From NCBI RefSeq assembly GCF_030410485.1, contig NZ_JAUHHC010000004.1:62001-126000 (forward strand): a stretch of 64,000 bases of DNA, written 5' to 3'. The notes below the pieces were generated by a model that did not search any database, had not been told where the DNA came from, and saw only the letters and a program-made list of their open reading frames with translations. Positions 53,745 to 63,077 of this stretch are shown here, one piece after another. The stretch is from Roseateles violae. GTDB taxonomy: Bacteria > Pseudomonadota > Gammaproteobacteria > Burkholderiales > Burkholderiaceae_C. The number at the start of each line of letters is the position of its first letter. The first letter of the stretch is position 1. Made by a program: the position numbers and the translations under genes.

Positions 53745-54604
53745 GACTGCAAGGCCCGCACGCTGCGGCGCAGGCCCTCCGCCAGGCCCAGCCCGCCGTC
53801 CCAGCCGAGCGCACGCAGGCCGGCCGCATCACCGAGCAGCCGCTGCGGATCGCCGGGCCGGCCCGGCAGCTCGCCCAGACGCAGCAGCTCGCGCCGGCCC
53901 AGCAGATCGGCCAGCGCACCGGCCAGATCGCCGATGCGGGTCGGCTCGCCGCTGCACAGATCGAGGCTGCCGGCATGCTCGCACCGGCTCAGCAGCGCCA
54001 GCATCGCGGCCAGGTCCTCGACATAGACGAAATCGCGCTCCAGCCCGGCGGGGCCGGTCGGCGCCGGCTGGCCGTCCAGCAGGCGCCGCGCGATGCTGGG
54101 CACCAGGCGCTCGCCCTGCTCGCCGGGACCGAAGGGAAAGTAGATGCGGCCCCAGGCCAGCGACAGCTCCAGCTGCTCGGCCAGATCGCAGGCCAAGAGG
54201 CGCAGCGCCGCCTTGCAGCGGCCATAGCGGCTGGCCGGCGGGGCACCGCTGCCGCTCCAGTCGTCCTCGGCGCAGCTGCCGGCATAGACGGCATGGCGGC
54301 CACCGGCATCGGCGAAGTCCCGCAGCAGGGCCAGGCTCATCGCCACCCAGGCCTGGTTGGCCGGATCCTGCCAGTAGCGGCCATGCGCCGTGGTCCAGGC
54401 CAGATGGATCAGATGGCTGGGCCGCAGCCGCTGCAGCAGCGTGCGGCGCGCGTCGTCGTCGAACAGGTCCAGCGCATGCCAGGTCGCCGGCGTCGACACC
54501 ATGGACCGGCGGCCGATGCCGTGGACCTCTACACCGTCCGCCTGCAGCCGGGCCAGCAGATGCTGACCGATGAAACCGCCGGCGCCGGTGACGAGGACGC
54601 GCAT
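53741..54604 (-). CDS. NAD-dependent epimerase/reductase (4-ketoreductase candidate)
   Basis: 287 residues, extended SDR: MRVLVTGAGGFIGQHLLARL at the N-terminus, catalytic YGRCK (YxxxK), and FPFGPGEQGERLVPSIARRL then RDFVYVEDLAAMLALL. In the context of a 4,6-dehydratase, 3,5-epimerase and C-methyltransferase it is the likely 4-ketoreductase that completes the sugar. One base separates it from the preceding gene. Confidence 0.82.
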   Translation of the reverse strand: MRVLVTGAGGFIGQHLLARLQADGVEVHGIGRRSMVSTPATWHALDLFDDDARRTLLQRLRPSHLIHLAWTTAHGRYWQDPANQAWVAMSLALLRDFADAGGRHAVYAGSCAEDDWSGSGAPPASRYGRCKAALRLLACDLAEQLELSLAWGRIYFPFGPGEQGERLVPSIARRLLDGQPAPTGPAGLERDFVYVEDLAAMLALLSRCEHAGSLDLCSGEPTRIGDLAGALADLLGRRELLRLGELPGRPGDPQRLLGDAAGLRALGWDGGLGLAEGLRRSVRALQS

Positions 54605-54605
54605 C

Positions 54606-55832
54606 TCAGCCCCAGATCTCGAGCGTCGGCACCGCCGTCGCGAAGCGCCCGCCCCAGTCGCGCACATAGGCCAGCTGCCGCTCGATCTCCTCGCGCAGAT
54701 TCCAGGGCAGGATCAGCACCACATCGGGACGGGTCTGCGCAATTCGCTCGGGGGCCAGCACCGGAATGCGGCTGCCCGGCAGGAAGCGCCCCTGCTTGTG
54801 TGGCGAGGCGTCGGCGACATAGGCCAGCAGATCGGGCCGCAGGCCGGCGAAGTTCAGGAGCGTATTGCCCTTGGCCGCCGCGCCATAGCCGACCACCGTC
54901 TTGCCGGCGCGCTTCTGCTCGATCAAAAAGGCCAAGAGATCGTTCTTGATCCGCTCCGCCCTGCCCTGCAGGCCGCGGTAGAAACCGTCCTCGAGCATGC
55001 CGGCGCGCGCTTCCTTGTCGAGCAGGGCGGCCACGCTAGGCTCGATCGCCCGCGTGTGCTCGGCATGCTGGGCCCAGACGCGCAGCGAGCCGCCATGGGT
55101 CAGCAGCTCCTCGACATCCCAGACCGCCAGGCCCTGCGCCGCCAGGATGGCGCGCACCGTGTGCAGGCTCAGATAGGAGAAATGCTCGTGGTAGATGGTG
55201 TCGAACTGGCTCTGCTGCACCAGTTGCAGCAGATGCGGGAACTCCAGGGTCACGCAGCCGGCCGGCGCCAGCGCTTCCTTGAAGCCGGCGACGAAGTCGT
55301 TGATGTCCGGCACATGGGCCAGCACATTGTTGCCCAGCAGCAGATCGGTCCGGCCGCGCTGCGCCACCAGGCGGCGCGCCGAGGCGGCGCCGAAGAACTC
55401 CTCGATGCTGGTGATGCCCTTGGCCCGCGCGGCGGCCGCCGTGCTGGCGGTCGGCTCGATGCCCAGGCAGGGGATGCCACGCTGCTGCAGGTATTGCAGC
55501 AGATAGCCGTCGTTGGACGCGACCTCGACGACCAGCGAATCGGCGCCCAGACCCAGCCGCGGCACGACCCGCTCGACATAGCGCCGGGCATGCTCAAGCC
55601 AGGAGCTCGAGAAGGACGAGAAATAGACATAGTCGCTGGAGAACAGCGCGTCGTGGCGCTGCACCTCGTCGACCTGCACCAGGCGGCAGACGCCGCAGCT
55701 GAAGACCTTGAGCGGGAAATGGCTCTCGGGCCGCTCGAGATCGGCCGCGGTCAGGAAAGCATTGGAGGCCGGCGCGGCGCCGAGGTCGGCGAAGACCTCG
55801 GTCAGCGGCGTCTGGCAATGGCGGCATTTCAT
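54606..55832 (-). CDS. TylCIII-type sugar C-methyltransferase
   Basis: 408 residues. N-terminal zinc-binding cysteines (CRHCQTPL; CGVCRLVQV), SAM-binding core (LVVEVASNDGYLLQYLQQRG; GNNVLAHVPDINDFVAGFKE; EFPHLLQLVQQSQFDTIYHE; HFSYLSLHTV), and C-terminal TVVGYGAAAKGNTLLNFAGL with ASPHKQGRFLPGSRIPVLAP. The family, known from TylCIII, methylates C-3 of 4-keto-6-deoxyhexoses. Overlaps the next gene as ATGA. Confidence 0.9.
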   Translation of the reverse strand: MKCRHCQTPLTEVFADLGAAPASNAFLTAADLERPESHFPLKVFSCGVCRLVQVDEVQRHDALFSSDYVYFSSFSSSWLEHARRYVERVVPRLGLGADSLVVEVASNDGYLLQYLQQRGIPCLGIEPTASTAAAARAKGITSIEEFFGAASARRLVAQRGRTDLLLGNNVLAHVPDINDFVAGFKEALAPAGCVTLEFPHLLQLVQQSQFDTIYHEHFSYLSLHTVRAILAAQGLAVWDVEELLTHGGSLRVWAQHAEHTRAIEPSVAALLDKEARAGMLEDGFYRGLQGRAERIKNDLLAFLIEQKRAGKTVVGYGAAAKGNTLLNFAGLRPDLLAYVADASPHKQGRFLPGSRIPVLAPERIAQTRPDVVLILPWNLREEIERQLAYVRDWGGRFATAVPTLEIWG

Positions 55833-56380
55833 ACCGGCAGCCCTTTGAATGAATCGTCCAGCAGGGGGTGGCCGCGGTCGCGTTCCGACACCAGGCTCAC
55901 CGGCAGCGGCCAGGCGATCGCCAGCCGCGGGTCATCGTGACGCAGGCCGCCCTCGCAGCCCGGATCGTAGGCCGCCGTGTGCTGATAAAGCATCTGCACG
56001 CCGTCGGTCAGGGTCTGGAAGCCATGCGCGCAGCCCTCGGGAATGAGGAGCTGGCGCTGATTGTCCTGCGACAGCTCGACCGCATGCCAGCGACCGAAGG
56101 TCGGCGAGGAGGCGCGCAGATCGACGACCACGTCGTGAACCGCGCCGACCAGGCAGCGCAGCAGCTTGGCCTCCAACGCCGGCGCACGCTGGTAATGCAT
56201 GCCGCGCACGGTGCCACGCTGCGCCGTCAAGGTCAGATTGCTCTGCGTGAAGTGCAGGCCCGGCCGGATCGCGGCGAACTCGCGCTCGCAGAACAGCCGG
56301 GTCAGATGGCCGCGCGCGTCGCCGCGCGGCTCGGTCTCGATCAGCCACAGGCCGGCCAGCGGGGTCGGATGGAAGCGCAT
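55829..56380 (-). CDS. RmlC-family nucleotide-sugar 3,5-epimerase
   Basis: 183 residues, cupin fold. RmlC motifs: GTVRGMHYQRAP with catalytic His, the Lys in EAKLLRCLVGAVHDVVVDLR, SPTFGRWHAVELSQDNQRQL, IPEGCAHGFQTL and the catalytic Asp region RHDDPRLAIAWP. It would epimerise the CDP-4-keto-6-deoxyglucose made by the preceding genes; family members on dTDP sugars are closely similar, so the nucleotide is inferred from neighbours. Confidence 0.87.
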   Translation of the reverse strand: MRFHPTPLAGLWLIETEPRGDARGHLTRLFCEREFAAIRPGLHFTQSNLTLTAQRGTVRGMHYQRAPALEAKLLRCLVGAVHDVVVDLRASSPTFGRWHAVELSQDNQRQLLIPEGCAHGFQTLTDGVQMLYQHTAAYDPGCEGGLRHDDPRLAIAWPLPVSLVSERDRGHPLLDDSFKGLPV

Positions 56381-56387
56381 CGCGATC

Positions 56388-57500
56388 TCAGCCCTGCGCC
56401 CAGGCCAGGCCCTGCGCCCGCGCATCCTGCAGATAACGCTGCAGATCGTCGCGGCTGGCAAGGCGGCCCCGTTCGTGCTGGAGCCGGTACCACTGCACCG
56501 TTCGCGCCAGCATCGTGTCGGCATCCCAGACGGGACGCCAGCCCAGCCGCTCGCGCGCCTTGCCGCAGTCCAGGTGCAGCAGCGCCGCCTCGTGCGGCTG
56601 CGGGCCGGCGTCGATGCGATGGCGCACCGCCGGCCACAGCTGCGCGCAGCGCTCGACGATGGCGCCGACGCTCAGATGGCCGGCCTCGTCGGGACCGAAG
56701 TTCCAGGCCTCGGAGGCGGCCAGCGGATCGGCCAGCAGGCGCTGGCCCAGCAGGAGATAGCCCGACAGCGGCTCCAGCACATGCTGCCAGGGGCGCGTCG
56801 CCTGCGGATGGCGCAGCACCGTCTCGCGTCCGCTCTGGGCGGCCCGCATCAGATCGGGCAGCAGCCGATCCTCCGACCAGTCGCCGCCGCCGATCACATT
56901 GCCGGCGCGCGCGGTCGCCAGCGCGACCGCATGGCCGCGCCCGTCGTCACCGGCCAGGAAGCTGGCGCGGTAGCTGGCCGAGACGATCTCGGCGCAGGCC
57001 TTGGAGGCGCTGTAGGGATCGTGCCCGCCCAGCGCATCGTCCTCGCGGTAGCCGCGGCTCGTGTGGCGGTTCAGATAGCACTTGTCGGTCGTCGCATTGA
57101 GCACGGCACGCACGCTGGGCGTCGCGCGCACCGCCTCGAGCAAATGGACCAGGCCCATCACGTTGGTCGCGAAGGTCGGCTCGGGCTCGCGGTAGCTGCG
57201 TCGCACCAGCGGCTGGGCCGCCAGATGGAAGACGATCTCGGGCTCGAAGCGCTGCAGCGCCTGGCGCACGGCTGCCGCGTCGCGCAGATCGACCAGCGCC
57301 TCGTCGGCCAGCAGCCCGCCAAGGCCCAGCAGCGCGGCGTGATTCGGTTCGGTATCGGCCGGCAGCGCCAGGCCCTGGACCTGCGCGCCCAGCGCATGCA
57401 GCCACATGGCCAGCCAGGAACCCTTGAAACCGGTATGGCCGGTGACCAGCACCCGCCGGCCATGGTAGCAGCCGCCAAATGCCGCGGCGGCGCCGTCCAT
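56388..57500 (-). CDS. rfbG: CDP-glucose 4,6-dehydratase
   Basis: 370 residues. NAD motif TGHTGFKGSWLAMWLHALGA, catalytic TTDKCYLNR, YSASKACAEIVSASYR (YxxxK), and GGGDWSEDRLLPDLMRA. It makes CDP-4-keto-6-deoxyglucose from CDP-glucose. Start overlaps the rfbF stop (TGATG). Confidence 0.93.
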   Translation of the reverse strand: MDGAAAAFGGCYHGRRVLVTGHTGFKGSWLAMWLHALGAQVQGLALPADTEPNHAALLGLGGLLADEALVDLRDAAAVRQALQRFEPEIVFHLAAQPLVRRSYREPEPTFATNVMGLVHLLEAVRATPSVRAVLNATTDKCYLNRHTSRGYREDDALGGHDPYSASKACAEIVSASYRASFLAGDDGRGHAVALATARAGNVIGGGDWSEDRLLPDLMRAAQSGRETVLRHPQATRPWQHVLEPLSGYLLLGQRLLADPLAASEAWNFGPDEAGHLSVGAIVERCAQLWPAVRHRIDAGPQPHEAALLHLDCGKARERLGWRPVWDADTMLARTVQWYRLQHERGRLASRDDLQRYLQDARAQGLAWAQG

Positions 57501-58273
57501 CAGGCCCAGACCTTCCATGGCGCCTGGCCGGATTCCCACAGCTCCTCCAGCTTGAGCTTGTCGCGCAAGGTGTCCATCGGCTGCCAGAAGCCCTCGTGCG
57601 CATAGGCCGAGAGCTGACCCTGGCGCGCCAGCGCCTCCATCGGCCCGCGCTCCCAGATCGTCGCGTCGCCCTCGTCGATCAGGTCGACGGTCTTGCGTTC
57701 CAGCACGAAGAAGCCGCCGTTGATCCAGTTGCCATCGCCCTGCGGCTTCTCGGCGAAGCGGGTGATGCGGTGGCCCTCGATGTCCAGCGCGCCGAAGCGC
57801 CCCGGCGGCTGCACGGCCGTGACCGTCGCCTGCCGGCCCTGCGCCTTGTGGAAGGCGATCAGGCCGCCGATGTCGACATTCGACAGGCCGTCGCCATAGG
57901 TGAAGCAGAAGGGCTCGTCGTCCAGATAGCTCTGCACCCGCTTCAGGCGGCCGCCGGTCTGGGTGTGCTCGCCGGTGTCGACCAGGGTCACGCGCCAGGG
58001 CTCGCAATGGCGGTTTCGGATCTCCATGCGGTTCTCGGCCAAGTCGAAGGTCACGTCCGACATGTGCAGGAAGTAGTTGGCGAAGTACTCCTTGATCACA
58101 TAGCCCTTGTAGCCCAGGCAGATCACGAAGTCGTTGACGCCATGGTGGGAGTAGAGCTTGAGGATATGCCAGAGCACCGGCCGGCCGCCGACCTCGACCA
58201 TCGGTTTCGGACGCACCGAGGTTTCCTCGGCCAGACGGGTACCCAGGCCACCGGCCAGAATGACTGCTTTCAT
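57500..58273 (-). CDS. rfbF: glucose-1-phosphate cytidylyltransferase
   Basis: 257 residues. The nucleotidyltransferase signature [20 protein letters not shown] followed by [38 protein letters not shown] and [11 protein letters not shown]. It makes CDP-glucose from CTP and glucose-1-phosphate. No rfbH (3-dehydrase) is in the window, so the product is not a 3,6-dideoxy sugar by these genes alone. Confidence 0.95.
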   Translation of the reverse strand: MKAVILAGGLGTRLAEETSVRPKPMVEVGGRPVLWHILKLYSHHGVNDFVICLGYKGYVIKEYFANYFLHMSDVTFDLAENRMEIRNRHCEPWRVTLVDTGEHTQTGGRLKRVQSYLDDEPFCFTYGDGLSNVDIGGLIAFHKAQGRQATVTAVQPPGRFGALDIEGHRITRFAEKPQGDGNWINGGFFVLERKTVDLIDEGDATIWERGPMEALARQGQLSAYAHEGFWQPMDTLRDKLKLEELWESGQAPWKVWA

Positions 58274-60204
58274 GGTGCGACGGACTCGGCAAGAAGATGA
58301 TCGGGGGCCAGGCCGGCCTCGTGGCGGGCCCAGATGCGCGCCAGCAGCGCCTCGAAATCGCGCGTGTAGCGCTGGCTGTCGAACAGCGGCAGCTGCTGGC
58401 GCTGCTCGCGCAGATGTTGCTGGGCCGCGCGCAGCGCCGCCCGGTCGTGGATCAGCGCGACCGCCTTGTCGACATAGGCCTGGGAATTGGCGCAGGCGAA
58501 CTCGGCCTGGCCGCAGGCGGCGACCAGGCTGGCCGCCACGCGCGAGGCGAAGGTGGCGCCCGGCACCGTCAGCACCGGCACGCCGGCCCACAGCGCCTCG
58601 CTGGCCGTCGTGTGCGCATTGCAGGGCCAGGTGTCGAGGAAGAGATCGGCGCATTGCAGCCGCGCGACATTGTCTTCGGTGCCGACCAGCGGAGCGAAGA
58701 CCAGCCGCGAGGCCGACACGCCCAGCGCCTCCATCGCGCGGGTCAGATTGGCCTGCGCCTCGGCGCTCCAGCTCAGCAGCCACAGCACCGTCTCCGGGCT
58801 GGCGCGCAGGATCTGGGCCCATCGCTCGGCCATCTCGGCGCCGATCTTGTAGATCTGGTTGAAGCAGCAGAGCACGACGGCGTCTTCGGGCAGGCCCTGC
58901 GAGGCGCGCGTCGGCGCCGGCAGCAGCCGGCGCTTGCGGTCGTTCGGCTGGTAGCAGACGGGCATCTGCGCGATCTTCTCGGCGAAATGCGGGGCATGGG
59001 CCAGCGGCGTGACGATCGCGTCGCCGATCATGTAGTCGAGGAAGTCCGCGCCGCTGCTGCCCGGAAAGCCTAGATAGCCGACCTGCACCGGCGCTGGCCG
59101 GTAGCCGAGGATCTGCATGCGGGTGTCGCGGGTGAAGCCCTTCAGGTCGATGGCGATGTCGATGCCGTCCTCGCGCATCAGGCGGGCGGCATCGAGATCG
59201 CTGATCTGGCCGACATGGCGCACATGGTCGGCGGCGGCGAGCATGCGGCGGCGCTGCGCCGAACCGTCCTCGACGCTGTGGCAGTACAGAAAGACCTCGA
59301 AGCGCTCGCGATCGCGCTGCTCCAGCAGCTCGGTCAGCAGCAGCACGGTGGCGTGGTTGAAGAAGTCGGCCGACAGATAGCCGATGCGCAGGCGCGCGCC
59401 GGGCTTGCGCGCGGCCGGCGCCGGCAGCGGCTTCTGGTTGCGCGTCAGCGCCTTGGCGCGCAGGCGGGCGACCCGCAGCTGCTGCTCGGGCGTGCTGGCG
59501 ATCGCCAGCAGCGGAAACGGCGCCACATCGCTCAGGCGCTGGTCGTCGGGCTGGCTCAGCTCGTCCAGCAGCCGGGCCCGGAAGGGCGCGAGCCGCTGCC
59601 AGTCGGCGACCTGGCCCAGTTGCTCGACCAGCATCGACAGCGCCAGCGCCGTGATATTGGACGAATTGCCGGCGGCCTGGCCGGTCAGCACCGCCGTCTC
59701 GAAACAGATGGCTGCCTGGGCGCCCATCTTCAGATGGCGCATCGCCAGCCCCAGCTGGTAATGCGCATGCGGATTCTTGATGTCGAACTTGAGCGCCGCC
59801 ATATACATGGGCACCGCCTGCTGCGGCTGTTCCGACAGCAGATAGGACTCGGCCTGCAGCATGCAGAACTCGGCGTCCCGCTCGATGCCGGCGGGCAGTC
59901 CGGCGCAGACCTCGGCGGCCTCGGCATAGCGGCCCATCTGGCGCAGGCATTCGACCCAGAACTTGTAGGCCAGCAGATCGCCCTGCAGCTCGACCGCGCG
60001 GCGGGCGGCCGGCAAGGCACGCGCCGCCTCTCCCATATTCAGGAAGGAGCGGGCCAGGTGCAGCTGCAGCACCGCGCTGTGCGGATCTTCCTGCACGGCC
60101 TGGCCGTATTCGCGCGCGGCCACCGGCCATTGCCGCAGGCGGGCGGCGCGTTCGCCGGCCTGGCTGCTCCGCTGCACGCGCTGCTTATCGAAAACTCGGG
60201 ACAT
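58270..60204 (-). CDS. TPR / OGT-type (GT41-like) O-glycosyltransferase, candidate flagellin modifier
   Basis: 644 residues. TPR-like helical repeats occupy residues ~10-190; the catalytic region resembles O-GlcNAc-transferase (GT41/SPINDLY): [40 protein letters not shown], the Lys in [19 protein letters not shown], and [20 protein letters not shown] followed by [17 protein letters not shown]. Such enzymes put sugars on Ser/Thr of cytoplasmic proteins. It heads a seven-gene coupled operon for a CDP-sugar and has a sigma-28-like motif just upstream, in the gap next to flagellin. Start ATG (MSRVFDK) has GGAG nine bases upstream. Confidence 0.88.
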   Translation of the reverse strand: MSRVFDKQRVQRSSQAGERAARLRQWPVAAREYGQAVQEDPHSAVLQLHLARSFLNMGEAARALPAARRAVELQGDLLAYKFWVECLRQMGRYAEAAEVCAGLPAGIERDAEFCMLQAESYLLSEQPQQAVPMYMAALKFDIKNPHAHYQLGLAMRHLKMGAQAAICFETAVLTGQAAGNSSNITALALSMLVEQLGQVADWQRLAPFRARLLDELSQPDDQRLSDVAPFPLLAIASTPEQQLRVARLRAKALTRNQKPLPAPAARKPGARLRIGYLSADFFNHATVLLLTELLEQRDRERFEVFLYCHSVEDGSAQRRRMLAAADHVRHVGQISDLDAARLMREDGIDIAIDLKGFTRDTRMQILGYRPAPVQVGYLGFPGSSGADFLDYMIGDAIVTPLAHAPHFAEKIAQMPVCYQPNDRKRRLLPAPTRASQGLPEDAVVLCCFNQIYKIGAEMAERWAQILRASPETVLWLLSWSAEAQANLTRAMEALGVSASRLVFAPLVGTEDNVARLQCADLFLDTWPCNAHTTASEALWAGVPVLTVPGATFASRVAASLVAACGQAEFACANSQAYVDKAVALIHDRAALRAAQQHLREQRQQLPLFDSQRYTRDFEALLARIWARHEAGLAPDHLLAESVAP

Positions 60205-60218
60205 TCGTCGGGACTCCA

Positions 60219-60247
60219 GGGGCGGCAACGCAGCAGCGAAGTTTAAA
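60219..60247 (-). promoter_or_regulatory. sigma-28-like promoter for the glycosyltransferase operon
   Basis: TTTAAACT, 13-base spacer, GCCGCCCC. The second box runs into the GGAG ribosome-binding site, 14 bases before the ATG. It is the weakest of the six sites. Confidence 0.5.
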
Positions 60248-60322
60248 GAGCCGCGCCCGCGCTGTGGCGCCGCGATGGCGGCCGGTGCGTCGACTTGTCA
60301 CGATTTGGGCGGCTCAATGAAG

Positions 60323-60347
60323 AAAAGCCAGGCATGGCCTGGCTTTT
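60323..60347 (-). terminator. rho-independent terminator of the flagellin gene
   Basis: Perfect 11-bp inverted repeat AAAAGCCAGGC / GCCTGGCTTTT with a three-base loop (ATG); flanking T/A runs make it strong on the minus strand, just after flagellin. Confidence 0.93.
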
Positions 60348-60389
60348 CCCGTTTGCCTGCTGATGCGGGATCAGCGGCGGTCGTCCTGC

Positions 60390-61295
60390 TTACTGCAGCA
60401 GCGACATCACCAGACCCGACATGCTGTTGCTCTGCTTCAGCATCGACGAACCGGCTTGCATCAGCATCTGCTTGGTCGTCATCTTCGACGTTTCCGTCGC
60501 GTAGTCGACGTCCATGATGCGGCCGCGGGCCTGGGCGACGTTGGTGCTCATGTTCTGCAAGTTGTTGTAGACATGGTCTAGGCGGTTGGACGCGGCACCG
60601 AGGGCCGAGCGGACCTTGCCGACGCTGTCCAGCGCGGTGTTCAGGTTCGTGATCGTCGCGGCGACACCGACTTCGGTACCGACCGAGGCGGCCGTGGCCG
60701 TCGTCTTGTAGGTGGCGGACACGGCACCCAGCGTGCCGGCGTCGCTGGTCAGCGCGGCCAGGTCGGTCGAGACGTTGACGCTCATCGACTCGCTGGCGGT
60801 CGAACCGATCTGGAAGCTGACACCGGTGCCGCTGGCCAGCATGTTCGTGCTGCCGGTGACGACGGCGGCCGTCGAGCCCGTGGCGAACAGCTTCTGGCCG
60901 CCGAAGGAGGTGTTGTCGACGATGTTCTTCAGCTCACGGCCGAGGGCGTCGAATTCCGCCTGCATGGCGGTCTTGTCGGCGGCGGTCGAGGTGCCGTTGG
61001 CGCCTTCGGTGGCCAGGTCCTTCATCCGCAGCAGGATGTCGGTCACTTCGTTGAACGCGCCTTCGGCCGTCTGCATCATCGAGATGCCGTTCTGCGTGTT
61101 GCGCTGGGCCACGGCCTGGCCGCGGGTCTGGGCGTCCAGACGGGTGGCGATCTGCAGACCGGCGGCGTCGTCCATGGCGGAGTTGACGCGCAGGCCGGTG
61201 CTCAGACGGGCCATCGAGGTGGAAAGAGCGCGCTGCGAGGCGCCCAGCGAGTTCTGGGCGGACAGGGCTGCGGCGTTGGTGTGCAGGCTCAACAT
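60390..61295 (-). CDS. fliC: flagellin
   Basis: 301 residues, short for flagellin, which suits a lateral type. Conserved N-terminal D0/D1 (SLHTNAAALSAQNSLGASQR; STGLRVNSAMDDAAGLQIAT) and C-terminal D1/D0 (ARGRIMDVDYATETSKMTTK; QMLMQAGSSMLKQSNSMS). The ~65 residues in the middle (about 135-200) are Ser/Thr/Ala-rich and are the likely surface and glycosylation region. Single gene with a class-III-type promoter and its own terminator. Confidence 0.96.
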   Translation of the reverse strand: MLSLHTNAAALSAQNSLGASQRALSTSMARLSTGLRVNSAMDDAAGLQIATRLDAQTRGQAVAQRNTQNGISMMQTAEGAFNEVTDILLRMKDLATEGANGTSTAADKTAMQAEFDALGRELKNIVDNTSFGGQKLFATGSTAAVVTGSTNMLASGTGVSFQIGSTASESMSVNVSTDLAALTSDAGTLGAVSATYKTTATAASVGTEVGVAATITNLNTALDSVGKVRSALGAASNRLDHVYNNLQNMSTNVAQARGRIMDVDYATETSKMTTKQMLMQAGSSMLKQSNSMSGLVMSLLQ

Positions 61296-61362
61296 GATGG
61301 GTTCACTCCGACTTGGGGGTTGGTCTTCGTTGACGGGCTAGCGTTGCTGCCCTCCCCCCCAC

Positions 61363-61391
61363 AAGGCGGCGAGCCCGGCGGCGAACTTAAA
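61363..61391 (-). promoter_or_regulatory. sigma-28-like promoter of the flagellin gene
   Basis: TTTAAGTT, 13-base spacer, GCCGCCTT. Transcription would start about 60 bases before the ATG, giving a leader that contains a long G run (GGGGGGGAGGG). Confidence 0.72.
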
Positions 61392-61401
61392 TGCCGGCAC
61401 G

Positions 61402-61441
61402 AAAAAAATCCGGCCGAGGCGTTCGGGCGCCCGCGGCCGGA
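61402..61441 (-). terminator. rho-independent terminator of the Do-family protease gene
   Basis: TCCGGCCG and CGGCCGGA arms, separated by 17 bases which may extend the stem, followed by seven T on the minus strand. It insulates the protease from the flagellin promoter immediately downstream. Confidence 0.88.
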
Positions 61442-61465
61442 CTTATTTCACGCTCGGGCGGCGAC

Positions 61466-62983
61466 TCAGCCGATGCGCACCGGCACGAAGATGCGCTCGC
61501 GGCCGCGCTGCAGCAGCAGGGCCACCGACTTGTCGGCCCCGGCAACGACCTCGCGCACCTGCTCGACCGAAGCGACCGGCGTGCCGTTGATGGCCAGCAG
61601 CAGATCGCCCGGCTGCACGCCGGCACGCGCCGCGGCGCCGCCGACGTCCTCGATCACCAGGCCCTCGCGCTGGCCGGCGCGCTTTTCCTCCGGCTGCAGC
61701 GGCCGCAGCGCCAGGCCCAGCTTGCCGCCGCTGGCCGCCTCGTCCTGTGCCAGCTGGGCCGGCTTGTCCGAGGCATCGCCGAGCTTGGCGGTCAGCGTCT
61801 GGAGCTTGCCCTGGCGCCAGATCTCCAGCTTGGCCGTCTCGCCCGGCGTCGCCTGGCCCAGCAGGGCCGGCAGATCGCTGGAGGCGACGATGGCCTGGCC
61901 GTTGTACTTGAGGATCACGTCGCCGGACTTCAGGCCGGCCTTGGCCGCCGGGCCGCCATCCTCGACATTGGCGACCAGGGCGCCGGCCGGGCGCTCCAGC
62001 TTGAAGGAGTCGGCAAAGCTCTGGTTGACGTCCTGGATCGTCAGCCCCAGCCGCGCATGCTGGGCCTTGCCATGGGCAACGATCTGCTGGCGCACGCGCT
62101 GGGCGACGTCGATCGGGATCGCGAAGGACAGGCCCTGGTAGCCGCCGGTCTGGCTGAAGATCTGCGAGTTGATGCCGACCACCTCGCCGCGGCTGTTGAA
62201 CAGCGGGCCGCCCGAATTGCCGGGGTTGACGGCCACGTCGGTTTGGATGAAGGGCACGAAGCTCTCATCGGGCAAGGCCCGGCCCTTGGCGCTGACGACG
62301 CCGGCGCTGACGCTGTTCTCGAAGCCAAAGGGCGAGCCGATCGCCAGCACCCATTCGCCGACGCGCAATTCCTGCGTGTTGCCGAGCTTGACCGTGGGCA
62401 GACCCTTGGCCTCGATCTTCAGCACCGCCACATCGGTCTTGGCGTCGGCGCCCAGCACCTTGGCGCGGTACTCGCGGCGATCGGTCAGCTTGACGACGAC
62501 CTCCTGCGCATCGCGCACCACATGGGCATTGGTCAGGATCAGACCGTCCTCGCTGACGATGAAGCCGGAACCCTGGCCGCGCGTGGGCATGGCCTGCTCG
62601 CCGCGCTGGCCCGGCTGGCCGGGCATCTGGAAGCGGCGGAAGAACTGGTAGAAGGGATCGTCCGGATCCATCTCCGGCAGCTGCGGCTGCGCGCGTCGGG
62701 CCGCCGTCTTGACGCTGCCGGAGACGCTGATATTGACGACGGCCGGGCCGTTCTGCGCGGTGATCTGGGCGAAGTCGGGCAAGGCCGTGCTGCCGACCGC
62801 CACGGCGGCGATCGGCGCCTGCGCCACTGGCGCGGCGACGGCCGTGGTTTCGGAGCTGCTGGCAGCCGGCTTGGTCAGCGCCACCGCGCCGACCGCGCCG
62901 CCGCCGAGGCCGATCACGCCGGCCGCGGCCAGCGCCCAGACCAGGCGCCGGGCCGGAATCATCGTTTCAGTGCGTGCTGCCAT
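61466..62983 (-). CDS. Do-family periplasmic serine protease (DegP/DegQ/MucD type)
   Basis: 505 residues with a signal-anchor (LVWALAAAGVIGLGGGAVGA). Catalytic triad His154 (ILTNAHVV), Asp184 (KTDVAVLKI) and Ser257 (NPGNSGGPLF), then two PDZ domains (about 310-395 and 420-505). It degrades or refolds damaged envelope proteins. Start: ATG with AAGGA seven bases upstream, preferred over an in-frame ATG further up. It follows a sensor kinase gene on the same strand, 94 bp away. Confidence 0.93.
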   Translation of the reverse strand: MAARTETMIPARRLVWALAAAGVIGLGGGAVGAVALTKPAASSSETTAVAAPVAQAPIAAVAVGSTALPDFAQITAQNGPAVVNISVSGSVKTAARRAQPQLPEMDPDDPFYQFFRRFQMPGQPGQRGEQAMPTRGQGSGFIVSEDGLILTNAHVVRDAQEVVVKLTDRREYRAKVLGADAKTDVAVLKIEAKGLPTVKLGNTQELRVGEWVLAIGSPFGFENSVSAGVVSAKGRALPDESFVPFIQTDVAVNPGNSGGPLFNSRGEVVGINSQIFSQTGGYQGLSFAIPIDVAQRVRQQIVAHGKAQHARLGLTIQDVNQSFADSFKLERPAGALVANVEDGGPAAKAGLKSGDVILKYNGQAIVASSDLPALLGQATPGETAKLEIWRQGKLQTLTAKLGDASDKPAQLAQDEAASGGKLGLALRPLQPEEKRAGQREGLVIEDVGGAAARAGVQPGDLLLAINGTPVASVEQVREVVAGADKSVALLLQRGRERIFVPVRIG

Positions 62984-63077
62984 CGGTTTGTCCTTTCCAT
63001 CGAAGTGAAGCGGCATGGCTTCACTATCGGGGCCGGAACTTAGACCGCGCTTAAGCCGATCAAGGCGCTTGAGGCGC

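Noticed and set aside
63035-63065. TTAAG and TAAGTT elements with CCCCGATA upstream of the Do-family protease
   Set aside because: The spacing does not fit the 13-base rule of the other sites, and the protease is not a flagellar gene.
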